DNA of 47,337 nt from SFFI01 sp964398655 (GTDB lineage Bacteria; Bacillota; Clostridia; Saccharofermentanales; DTU023): contig CAYNNG010000012.1 of NCBI GenBank assembly GCA_964398655.1, positions 1 through 47,337 on the forward strand, read 5' to 3'. The translations under genes were made by a program, and so were the position numbers. This document shows positions 32,288-39,689 of this stretch, piece after piece (position 1 is the first letter of the stretch; every line of letters begins with the position of its first letter). The notes under the pieces were generated by a model, which worked only from the letters and a program-made list of their open reading frames with translations, had not been told where the DNA came from and made no database searches.

Positions 32288-33221
32288 GGAAGTCCTCCAA
32301 GGCCGCGACAATTTGTGTTCGATCTGGCAGGGCCGAGATCGCGCCTTTAGTCTGTACACAGAGCCAGCCCGACACGTTGCCGTAAACCATGGCGCGCTGC
32401 AGCATCTCCGGCGTGAGGTCCTCTGCGGTATTCAAGCCTTGATCCAGCAAAGAGGATAGAAAAGCCCCCCAAAAGGCGTCGCCGGCAGCCGTAGTATCTA
32501 CGGCTTTGGCCGGGATCCCCGGTACTTCAAGGACTTGACCTTGCCAAAAGGCTCGCGCCCCTGCGGCTCCCAAGGTCTCAACAACTAGCTGGATTCCGTG
32601 GCGCTCCATCCAGCCTGGTAGATCTTTTTCTTCAGAAACGAACATGGCAGCCTCTTCCTCTGACATCTTGACCACGTCCACATAAGGAAGCAGCGCTTCT
32701 ACCGCAGCGGCACAAGCCGAGGGATTTTCCCACATAACGTCTCTATAATTCACATCAAAGCTGGTTAAGATATGCTGGCCGTGACCGAGTTTCAAGGCTT
32801 TGGCAGTCGCTTCCGCGGCGGGCGAAACCGACAACGAGCAGGAGCCGGCATGCACAATCCGGGATTTGGCAATTTGGTCTTCCCGTACGTCAGACTCTTC
32901 AATATAGCGATCTGCTCCAGGCTTGCGAGCAAAGGTAAAAGAACGCTCACCATCCTGCAAGGTAACAAAGGCCATGGTGGTGGTTGCATGTTCAATGCGT
33001 TCGGGTTTAATAATCTCCACCCCGTTACCGGTCAAAGTTTTATGGATAAATTCCCCAAAAGCATCCGCGCCTACCGCACAGCACATGGCTGCCTGGTAGC
33101 CATTTCTGGATACCTCTATGGCCACGTTAGCAGGCGCGCCGCCCGCACTATATATATAGCTCTGCGGCTCGTGTCCTGGGATAAAATCAATCACCATCTC
33201 ACCAATACAATAGATATCCAT
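32280..33221 (-). CDS. PfkB-family sugar kinase (fructokinase-like)
   Basis: Ribokinase-fold carbohydrate kinase, 313 residues. Both family signatures are present: GGAPANVA (27-34) and DTTAAGDAF (242-250, with catalytic Asp248; the usual DTTGAGD has Ala here). DVNYR (156-160) is typical of fructokinase-like members. First gene of the sugar operon, behind a strong promoter (33285-33313), and translationally coupled to the AlsE-like gene. Likely phosphorylates the ketose formed by the isomerase; substrate and position (C1, C5 or C6) are inference only. Confidence 0.88.
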   Translation of the reverse strand: MDIYCIGEMVIDFIPGHEPQSYIYSAGGAPANVAIEVSRNGYQAAMCCAVGADAFGEFIHKTLTGNGVEIIKPERIEHATTTMAFVTLQDGERSFTFARKPGADRYIEESDVREDQIAKSRIVHAGSCSLSVSPAAEATAKALKLGHGQHILTSFDVNYRDVMWENPSACAAAVEALLPYVDVVKMSEEEAAMFVSEEKDLPGWMERHGIQLVVETLGAAGARAFWQGQVLEVPGIPAKAVDTTAAGDAFWGAFLSSLLDQGLNTAEDLTPEMLQRAMVYGNVSGWLCVQTKGAISALPDRTQIVAALEDFHG

Positions 33222-33284
33222 ACAAGCCCCTGTAATATAATCATAATATGTAAATTAGAACACAATAGTTGCTAATCGCTTAAC

Positions 33285-33313
33285 ATTCTAGCGTTATTCA
33301 CAAAATTGGTCAA
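33285..33313 (-). promoter_or_regulatory. Promoter of the sugar operon
   Basis: Minus strand TTGACC (33308-33313), 17 bases, TAGAAT (33285-33290). The roughly 60-base leader contains an imperfect palindrome TTAGaAC...GTTgCTAA (33255-33275), a possible operator. No regulator gene is visible nearby. The rest of 33314-33429 is AT-rich and shows nothing I can name. Confidence 0.75.
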
Positions 33314-33429
33314 TATTTAATACATTTAACTGTGTAACCGTAATAAATTGCAAGTTAAGCTGTCCAGAAACTTTACTAAGTGCCCTCGCCTTGCTGGGGC
33401 TGTGATCAACGGGCAGGTAAAATAGGCAT

Positions 33430-33456
33430 AAAAAAGCCGCCCCTCAGGGCGGCTTT
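33430..33456 (-). terminator. Terminator after ispH/rpsA
   Basis: Perfect 10-bp stem AAAGCCGCCC/GGGCGGCTTT (33433-33442, 33447-33456) with a 4-base loop; on the minus strand the T-run continues to 33430. Ends the M50-to-ispH/rpsA operon. Confidence 0.92.
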
Positions 33457-33506
33457 AATGATCTAGAGATAGTCTGCTTAGAATGCAGTCACAACTGCGC
33501 AGTCAA

Positions 33507-36173
33507 CTATTCTGTGACTTCATCCTTTTCCAAAGGTTCAGCGGTCTCAGCGTTGGTTTCGTAAATAGACTCTTCCTCTACCGCGTTTACAGCTTCTTCA
33601 GTCTTGGAAAGGCTGTCTTCCAGGTTATCAGCCGGCTCTGGTGCCTTAGCCTCTTCAGCAGCTGCCGCAGCTTCTGCATCTGCTTTAGCCTTCGCGCGGG
33701 CCTCAGCTTCTGCCTTGGCTTTTGCTTGGTCCTTGGCTTCTTCAGCGGCTCTGGCGGCTTCTTCTTCCTTCTGGACCTTCTCCATAAATTCCGCGCCTGC
33801 TTCGGAAGCCACGGTAACGTTAGCTAATGAAGCAAAAGAGGAGCCGGCGGAAGAATCCATATAAGTTGTGGGCTCAGAACCCTCGTGATCTTGACGAGGT
33901 CTTCTGCCAGAGCGGCGAGGTCTACGGCCTTGGCCATCTTCTTCACGGTTGCCCCGATCTTGGCGAGGCTCATGCTGGGTGTATTCTTCAGGGTTAGCAG
34001 GATCAATAGCCTCTACCTCTTTGATGGAGATAGAAATCTTACGTTCCTGATTGCTGACTGCCAAAACTCTGGCATCTACTTCCATACCCACTTGCAGGAC
34101 ATCTTCGGGATGCTTAAGGTGGTAGTTGGAAATTTGGGAAATATGACAGAGGGCATCAACGCCAGGAGCAACCTCTACGAAGGCACCAAAGGGGAACATC
34201 CGTACAACAATACCGCGGACGATAGAACCCAGAGGGAAACGCTCTTCAATCTTGTAGTAGGGGTCATTCTCTTCGCGGCGGTAGCCCAGAGAAATTCTGT
34301 CTTTATCCTTGTCAAAGTCTAAGACGAAGACCTTGAGGTGGTCACCTACAGATACAACTTCTGAAGGGTGTTTGATCCGGCGCCAAGAAAGTTCGCTGAC
34401 GTGCACCAAGCCGTCTACACCACCGATATCTACGAAAGCGCCAAAGTTTGTGATATTACGCACTACGCCTTCATATTCCTTGCCAACCTCAATGGTGTCC
34501 CAAACAGCCTTGGCTTTTTCAGCCCGCTCTTTTTGGATCAGAGAACGGCGAGAGCCAGAGACTCTGAGTCTTCTGCGGTTGGGGTCAAATTGGGTGATCA
34601 GAACTTCCATGGTCTTGCCACGGTAGGGTTCCAAATCGTCAACTCTGCGCAGGTCAAGCTGGGTACGGTGGATGTACAGGTCTACGCCGCCGTAGGAGGC
34701 AATAACACCATCTTTAACCACATTGGTAACTTTAACTGTGATGGGGGTTTGGTCTTCATAAGCCTGGCGGATAACTTCTTTATGCTTCTCGAAGTCAACC
34801 TTAGCCTTGGACAGCATGATTTCCTTGCCCATATCTGTATTTTTAATGCTGCGGACATAGACTTCCACTTCATCGTGGTTGGCTACAGCCTTATCGAGAT
34901 CGAAATCCGGATCGTCCACAAATTCGTGGCGAGGAACCTTACCTTCGGACTTGTCTTTAACGTCTACATAAACATACTCATCGTCATAACGGACGATGGG
35001 GCCAGTGACGATTACCCCACGTTTGAGTTGGGGAATGCCTTCTATATAGTCAGAGAAAGAGAAGTCTGAGTCATCAGCATCGTCCTCATCCTCTTCTTGG
35101 TCTGCTTCATTAGCATAGGCTTCAAAGGCGGAAGCTGCCTCTTGATCATGGTCTTCTGCTGGGGCAGCTTGCTGCTGGGTGTCATTACCGGATTCATGTC
35201 CTTGGGCTTGAGGGTCTTGCTCCTTGACTTCCTCAACCGCTGGGTTTTCAGCTGCTTGGTTAAGCATTTCATTTTCTTGGCTGAAATTGTTCTGTTCTGT
35301 CATTACGTGAATAACCTCCCTGATCATACGTTCCGGTGTTGACGCTCCTGCTGTGATTCCGATTCGCATCTGTCGCAGGTCCTCAGCCCTGAGCAAGGCT
35401 TGAACCTGGTCCGGCCGTTGAATTAAATATGTTCGGCTGCAGTACTCGCGGCAAATCTGTAAGAGTTTATTCGTATTGGAACTGCGCTCACTTCCCAAGA
35501 CCAATACCAGGTCGGAATCGCGAGCTAGTTCAGCAGCCTCTTTTTGCCGTTGTGCAGTCGTCCGACATATTGTATCAAAGATTTCAAGATTTAGCAGTTT
35601 ATTCTCAAGTATTTTACTAATAGAGGCAAATTTTTCCAAAGAAAAGGTCGTTTGGGCAGCTAAAATCCAGCCAGGCACGGACCAAGAGGCAAAATTGATG
35701 CTTGCAAGCTGGTCAGCCTCCGCAATTACCAGGGCTGGTTCTCCAGACCGCGACATGATTCCGCGGACCTCCGGATGCTGGGCATCACCGCAAAGGATAA
35801 AACCCTTGCCTTCCGCCTTCGCCCTGGCAGCTAAGTCTTGTACCCGCTTTACCCAGACACAAGTGCAGTCTACAACTTGTCCTGCCAGCCAGCGCAGCTC
35901 AGCTTCTTCATCCTCTCGGATACCGTGGGCCCGTACCAGAACAGTATCTGCCTGATTACCACTCAGCTCTTCTGGATCATGCAGCAGGCTAAACCCGCGG
36001 CTTTTCAGGTCAGAAATCACCTGATCGTTGTGGACCAAGTCTCCGTACATGAAAAGTTTGCCTTCCCCTGAATTGTCCTGAGCCAGGTCATAAGCCGTGT
36101 CTACAGCCTTCCTAACCCCTGGGCAAAAGCCCGCAGATTTAGCCACCCTAATATGTAATTGTTGATTTTTCAT
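33507..36173 (-). CDS. ispH-rpsA: Fusion: HMBPP reductase IspH - ribosomal protein S1
   Basis: 888 residues. Residues 1-290 are IspH, last step of the MEP pathway: cluster cysteines Cys17, Cys105 and Cys203, HPEV with His133/Glu135, and SSNTNKL (231-237) are intact. An acidic Gln/Glu-rich linker (about 295-375) follows, then four S1 RNA-binding domains (about 384-460, 475-545, 564-635, 648-722), of which the third and fourth have the best GAFVDI/HVSEL-type signatures. The tail (723-888) is first Arg/Gly-rich, then a long Ala/Glu/Lys-rich helix and an acidic end. Such bifunctional IspH-S1 proteins are known in Clostridia; the tail is longer than I would expect. Ribosome site before the ATG is weak. 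Confidence 0.95.
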   Translation of the reverse strand: MKNQQLHIRVAKSAGFCPGVRKAVDTAYDLAQDNSGEGKLFMYGDLVHNDQVISDLKSRGFSLLHDPEELSGNQADTVLVRAHGIREDEEAELRWLAGQVVDCTCVWVKRVQDLAARAKAEGKGFILCGDAQHPEVRGIMSRSGEPALVIAEADQLASINFASWSVPGWILAAQTTFSLEKFASISKILENKLLNLEIFDTICRTTAQRQKEAAELARDSDLVLVLGSERSSNTNKLLQICREYCSRTYLIQRPDQVQALLRAEDLRQMRIGITAGASTPERMIREVIHVMTEQNNFSQENEMLNQAAENPAVEEVKEQDPQAQGHESGNDTQQQAAPAEDHDQEAASAFEAYANEADQEEDEDDADDSDFSFSDYIEGIPQLKRGVIVTGPIVRYDDEYVYVDVKDKSEGKVPRHEFVDDPDFDLDKAVANHDEVEVYVRSIKNTDMGKEIMLSKAKVDFEKHKEVIRQAYEDQTPITVKVTNVVKDGVIASYGGVDLYIHRTQLDLRRVDDLEPYRGKTMEVLITQFDPNRRRLRVSGSRRSLIQKERAEKAKAVWDTIEVGKEYEGVVRNITNFGAFVDIGGVDGLVHVSELSWRRIKHPSEVVSVGDHLKVFVLDFDKDKDRISLGYRREENDPYYKIEERFPLGSIVRGIVVRMFPFGAFVEVAPGVDALCHISQISNYHLKHPEDVLQVGMEVDARVLAVSNQERKISISIKEVEAIDPANPEEYTQHEPRQDRGNREEDGQGRRPRRSGRRPRQDHEGSEPTTYMDSSAGSSFASLANVTVASEAGAEFMEKVQKEEEAARAAEEAKDQAKAKAEAEARAKAKADAEAAAAAEEAKAPEPADNLEDSLSKTEEAVNAVEEESIYETNAETAEPLEKDEVTE

Positions 36174-36189
36174 GCTTTGTTTAAATTAA

Positions 36190-36861
36190 CTATTCACTCC
36201 CCTGTTTACTTTGCCGGTCAAGACCAGGAGGCAGGTCTCCCAAAAGTCCATAGATGGTACGCAGGATTAATCCCGCAGCTTCTGCCTCTTCTCCCCGGGG
36301 GATTGCGGGCAGGCTAAAGGCCGGCCCGATCACTACACGGTGTTTATGAAAAAGCCGATAGGGATATTCTATGCCTATGGGGATGAGGGGAACCTTGGCT
36401 CTGCTCAAGAGGTGGACCAGGCCCTTCTTGGGCAAAACCTCGCCCTGTCTCCCCTCTTTGATCCGGGTACCTTCTGGAAAGACCGCCACGACTTCACCCG
36501 CCTTCAATTTCTCAAAGACCTGTTTGACCGCGCCAAAATTGCTGTCTTCCCGATTTATGGATATAGCCCCAAAGCCTCGGATTACAGGAGCCAGCAGAGG
36601 ATTGGCAAAGAGCTCTTTTTTGCCCAGCCAAATAGGATTAACCGGTAAGGCAGGGTTAATTAGCATAACATCAAAAAAGGATTGATGGTTGGCCAAAATT
36701 ATATAGGGACCTTGGGCAGGTAGATTTTCCAAGCCATAATAACGCGGCCGATATAGGAAGCGGCTAATGGGCTTAAGCACATGGTAAGCCCAGCGCGACT
36801 GCCAGGGCAAACTAGAGATATCTGGCTGCCAAGGGGCCCGCTTAAGTCCGGAATCTGCCAT
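36190..36861 (-). CDS. plsC: 1-acyl-sn-glycerol-3-phosphate acyltransferase
   Basis: Makes phosphatidate from lysophosphatidate at the membrane. It has the catalytic NHQSFFD (58-64, HX4D), GAISINRED, and FPEGTR (128-133, substrate binding). 223 residues, normal. Its ATG directly follows the cmk stop (TAAATG). Between cmk and ispH-rpsA, a conserved clostridial order. Confidence 0.94.
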   Translation of the reverse strand: MADSGLKRAPWQPDISSLPWQSRWAYHVLKPISRFLYRPRYYGLENLPAQGPYIILANHQSFFDVMLINPALPVNPIWLGKKELFANPLLAPVIRGFGAISINREDSNFGAVKQVFEKLKAGEVVAVFPEGTRIKEGRQGEVLPKKGLVHLLSRAKVPLIPIGIEYPYRLFHKHRVVIGPAFSLPAIPRGEEAEAAGLILRTIYGLLGDLPPGLDRQSKQGSE

Positions 36862-37545
36862 TTAGTCCGTCACCTCTATGCCCTGCTCTTGCATCAGGGC
36901 TAGCATACGGTCTAAAACCTGGTCGAAGCTTAATTCAGAGGAGTCTATCACATGGGCATCCTCCGCACATTTGAGGGGGGAGTCTGCCCGGTGGGAGTCC
37001 TGATAGTCTCTAGCCTCAATATCAGCTAAGACTTCCTCCAGGCTGAGCTCTTCACCCTTGGCTTGCAGTTCGGCCCAGCGGCGTCTGGCCCGCGTCTCCG
37101 GACTGGCGGTTAAGAAAAATTTAATGTTGGCCTGGGGCAGGACCACCGTGCCAATATCCCGACCATCCAAGATGAAAGATTGGTTTTCCGCTAATTCACG
37201 CTGCTTAGCTACGAGATAAGCCCGCACAGGAGAATAGCGGGAGACATCGGAGGCTCCGCGTGAAACTTCGCTGGTGTAGAGGTCCGGCGAGAGGTCCACA
37301 CCATTGACCAGGGTGTGCTGATCAGGTCCTACAAATTCCACCGTCAGCTCATAATTTCCTAGATGATCTAAGACCGCCTGCTCATCGCTGGGATCCAGTC
37401 CGTCCTTGAGGAGGGCGGCCGCCAAGGCCCGATACATGGCCCCTGTATCCAGGTGGGCTAGGTTAAGGCGCTGGGCTAAAGCCTGGGCGCTGGTGCTCTT
37501 ACCAGCACCAGAAGGTCCATCTATGGCAATCGTGAAGTTTCTCAT
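36862..37545 (-). CDS. cmk: Cytidylate kinase
   Basis: Phosphorylates CMP and dCMP. P-loop GPSGAGKST (10-18), DTGAMYRA, the long NMP-binding insertion, LDGRDIGTVV and RRRWAEL are present. 227 residues, normal. Overlaps the scpB stop by four bases (ATGA), with AAGGAG inside scpB. Confidence 0.97.
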   Translation of the reverse strand: MRNFTIAIDGPSGAGKSTSAQALAQRLNLAHLDTGAMYRALAAALLKDGLDPSDEQAVLDHLGNYELTVEFVGPDQHTLVNGVDLSPDLYTSEVSRGASDVSRYSPVRAYLVAKQRELAENQSFILDGRDIGTVVLPQANIKFFLTASPETRARRRWAELQAKGEELSLEEVLADIEARDYQDSHRADSPLKCAEDAHVIDSSELSFDQVLDRMLALMQEQGIEVTD

Positions 37546-38108
37546 TGCTCTGCTCCTTCATCGCCGTTTTCCAGGCGGCGCAAGTTGTCATACATTAAGA
37601 GTTCCATAGGCTTAAGGTCTTCAACGGAGGACAGGCCCATCTCAAGCATAAATTTATCGGTAACCCGAAAAACGCTGGGCCGGCCGACTTGCTCCAGAAC
37701 CCCGCACTCTTCAATGAAGCCGCGCTCCAGGAGGCGGGCCATGACTCCGTCTGAATTAACTCCGCGCACGGCCTCCACCTGAGCCCTGGTTACAGGTTGA
37801 TTATAAAGGACGCAGGCGAGGGTTTCATAGGAGGCAGGGCTGAGGGGAGGCATGTAGCCCGGTCGGTAAAGTCTGGCTAATAAATCCTTAAAATCCCTTT
37901 TCACACTCAGCAGGTACTTATTCTCCACATGGCGTAAAGTTAAGGCTGAACTGGTATCATCTCGGTACTTGGCTTCTAGGGCCTCCAACAAGGACTTAAC
38001 CTGGTCTTCTCCCAGCTCCAAAAGCTCCATGAGCCCAGAGATAGTCAAGCCATCTCCCGAGGCAAACAAAAGGGCTTCCAGGCTAGCTAAATATGCTTGA
38101 TCATTCAT
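37542..38108 (-). CDS. scpB: Segregation and condensation protein B
   Basis: Dimeric winged-helix partner of the SMC-ScpA condensin, loaded near origins. Two winged-helix domains; PGYMPPLSPASYETLACVLY and QPVTRAQVEAVRGV are family blocks, as is VGRPSVFRVTDKF near the C-terminus. Length 188 is normal. AGAAGGA five bases before the ATG; overlaps scpA by 8 bases. Confidence 0.95.
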   Translation of the reverse strand: MNDQAYLASLEALLFASGDGLTISGLMELLELGEDQVKSLLEALEAKYRDDTSSALTLRHVENKYLLSVKRDFKDLLARLYRPGYMPPLSPASYETLACVLYNQPVTRAQVEAVRGVNSDGVMARLLERGFIEECGVLEQVGRPSVFRVTDKFMLEMGLSSVEDLKPMELLMYDNLRRLENGDEGAEQ

Positions 38109-38859
38109 CTGAATCCTTCTCCTGCCGGCTGCGGACTAGGGTGATAGGACCGAAAGCCTTATCTTGCCTAGCCTCAAGACGGTTGGTATTAACAAGTTCA
38201 AGTACAGCTAGAAAGCCACTCACCTTCTCCCCACGCCCTTGTTCGGAGGGAAAGAGTTCATGGAAGAAGACTCGGCTCTTACTGCGAAATTCCTTGAACA
38301 AACGGCGGACGGCATCCTTAATCGTAAAACGTTCAGGCTTGAGCAAGCGTTTAATCCGCAAATTTTGCTGGTTGTAGCGCTGGGCATTAATAGCAGCCAA
38401 GTTCTCTGCTGCAGTCCAAACACGGTCTGCTTTCAAAGGGTCTTCAACTACTTCCAGCTCCAAGCCCAATTGGCTGGGCAGCAAGGCTTCCCGCTGCACA
38501 GTCCCACCGTAAAGCTCATAGCGGTTCTCCAAATCTTCCGCCAAAGTTTTCATGCGGCGGTAGGCCATCAGCTGTAAGATCAGCTCGTCCATAGGACCAG
38601 CTTCAGCTTCCGCCTGCGGTCTTCTGGGCAAGAGCATACTGGTCTTGATTTGCATAAGTGTAGAGGCCATCACGACAAACTCAGAAGCCAAGTCCATATC
38701 AAGACCGGCTTGAGAGTTTTCCTCAATTACCGCGAGATATTGTGAGGTAATCTCCGCTATAGGCAGGTCAAAGAGGTCGGCCTGCTTATCCCGGATAATA
38801 TGGTCTAAAAGCGCGAGAGGACTGGCGTATTGACGAATGTCATAGCTAATTTCTGACAT
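38101..38859 (-). CDS. scpA: Segregation and condensation protein A (kleisin)
   Basis: Kleisin subunit bridging SMC heads. From the ATG at 38859 (252 residues): N-terminal helical domain with SPLALLDHIIRDKQADLFDLPIAEI-like pattern, EFVVMASTLMQIKTSMLLP, and the C-terminal winged helix. The frame is open to a TTG at 38895 inside the protease gene, but the ATG eight bases after that stop starts right at the family N-terminus. No strong ribosome site; coupling is likely. Confidence 0.93.
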   Translation of the reverse strand: MSEISYDIRQYASPLALLDHIIRDKQADLFDLPIAEITSQYLAVIEENSQAGLDMDLASEFVVMASTLMQIKTSMLLPRRPQAEAEAGPMDELILQLMAYRRMKTLAEDLENRYELYGGTVQREALLPSQLGLELEVVEDPLKADRVWTAAENLAAINAQRYNQQNLRIKRLLKPERFTIKDAVRRLFKEFRSKSRVFFHELFPSEQGRGEKVSGFLAVLELVNTNRLEARQDKAFGPITLVRSRQEKDSDE

Positions 38860-38867
38860 ATGCCGGT

Positions 38868-39578
38868 CTAAGCCACAATCAGTTTGATCAGCCAATCAGC
38901 CAGGCTGGACCAGGGCAGCATCAGCACGTAGTTAAAAGGCGTCGCGAGCCAGGACAATACCCGACCCATGTAAGAACTACCAAAAATAAAGAGCGCCAGC
39001 ATAGCCAAGCCGATATAGCGTTCATAGCGAGCCAGCCAGATGAAGGCCCGGTCTGGCAAGAAATAAGCCAAGATCTTTGACCCATCCAAGGGGGGCAAGG
39101 GCAAAAGATTAAAGATGGCCAGACCGATATTGGAGAAATAGAAGGCCAGGAACAGGTCATAAAGAAAACGCACGAACTGAACCGTTCCTGGACCCATCGC
39201 CGGATTATTTACGGCCAGGAGGGCAGCAATGACGCGCAGCAGATTAAAGAGAAAAGCTGCTGCAAAAGCAATGATCAAGTTAGATACCGGGCCTGCCAAG
39301 CTCACCAACATCACACCCTGCTTCGTGGACTTGGCCTTAGTCAGTTTGCTGTAATTTACCGGAACTGGCTTAGCCCAGCCAATCCGGGCAATCAGAAAGG
39401 CCAGGGTGCCCAGGGGATCTAAGTGGGCCAAGGGATTGAGGGTTAGACGCCCGGCCTGGGCTGCTGTATCATCTCCCAAGGCATAGGCCACGCGGCCGTG
39501 GGCATATTCATGAGTCGATAAAGACAAAGTTAAAACAAGAATTGTCGACAAAATACCCGGTATATCCAGGTTGAGCAT
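38868..39578 (-). CDS. Site-2 protease family (M50B) membrane metalloprotease
   Basis: Small PDZ-less rhomboid-sized intramembrane protease, YwhC-like, 236 residues. Zinc motif HEYAH (23-27) lies in the first helix, and NLLPLPPLDG in a later helix gives the third metal ligand. About five membrane segments. It leads the scpA-scpB-cmk-plsC-ispH/rpsA operon, a common clostridial position. GAGAGGA upstream of the ATG. Substrate unknown. Confidence 0.9.
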   Translation of the reverse strand: MLNLDIPGILSTILVLTLSLSTHEYAHGRVAYALGDDTAAQAGRLTLNPLAHLDPLGTLAFLIARIGWAKPVPVNYSKLTKAKSTKQGVMLVSLAGPVSNLIIAFAAAFLFNLLRVIAALLAVNNPAMGPGTVQFVRFLYDLFLAFYFSNIGLAIFNLLPLPPLDGSKILAYFLPDRAFIWLARYERYIGLAMLALFIFGSSYMGRVLSWLATPFNYVLMLPWSSLADWLIKLIVA

Positions 39579-39610
39579 GGGCTATTTCCTCTCCAGCTGA
39601 AGTCTAAAGG

Positions 39611-39619
39611 ATTATAACA
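39611..39619 (-). promoter_or_regulatory. Extended -10 promoter of the M50/scpAB operon
   Basis: Minus strand TGTTATAAT, a perfect extended -10; the -35 region is GC-rich and poor. Confidence 0.6.
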
Positions 39620-39647
39620 CATGACCCCCGGCGCCCGGGTAAAATGC

Positions 39648-39679
39648 CTCAAGGTCCGGCAATCCTGCCAGACCTTGAG
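39648..39679 (-). terminator. Terminator of the adhesin gene
   Basis: 14-bp stem with one unpaired position (39648-39661 region with 39666-39679). It is followed by TTTT within a few bases on the minus side and TTGTTTT on the plus side, so it may work in both directions, but only the adhesin needs it. Confidence 0.6.
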
Positions 39680-39689
39680 TTGTTTTCAA

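Noticed and set aside
33255..33275. TTAGaAC/GTTgCTAA palindrome as a confirmed LacI-type operator
   Set aside because: Arms match at only a few positions and no regulator gene is visible; kept only as a note on the promoter.
34368..35069. 233-codon open frame on the plus strand opposite the S1 domains
   Set aside because: Lies entirely over conserved S1-domain codons and shows only repetitive Phe/Val/Asn composition from the reverse strand.
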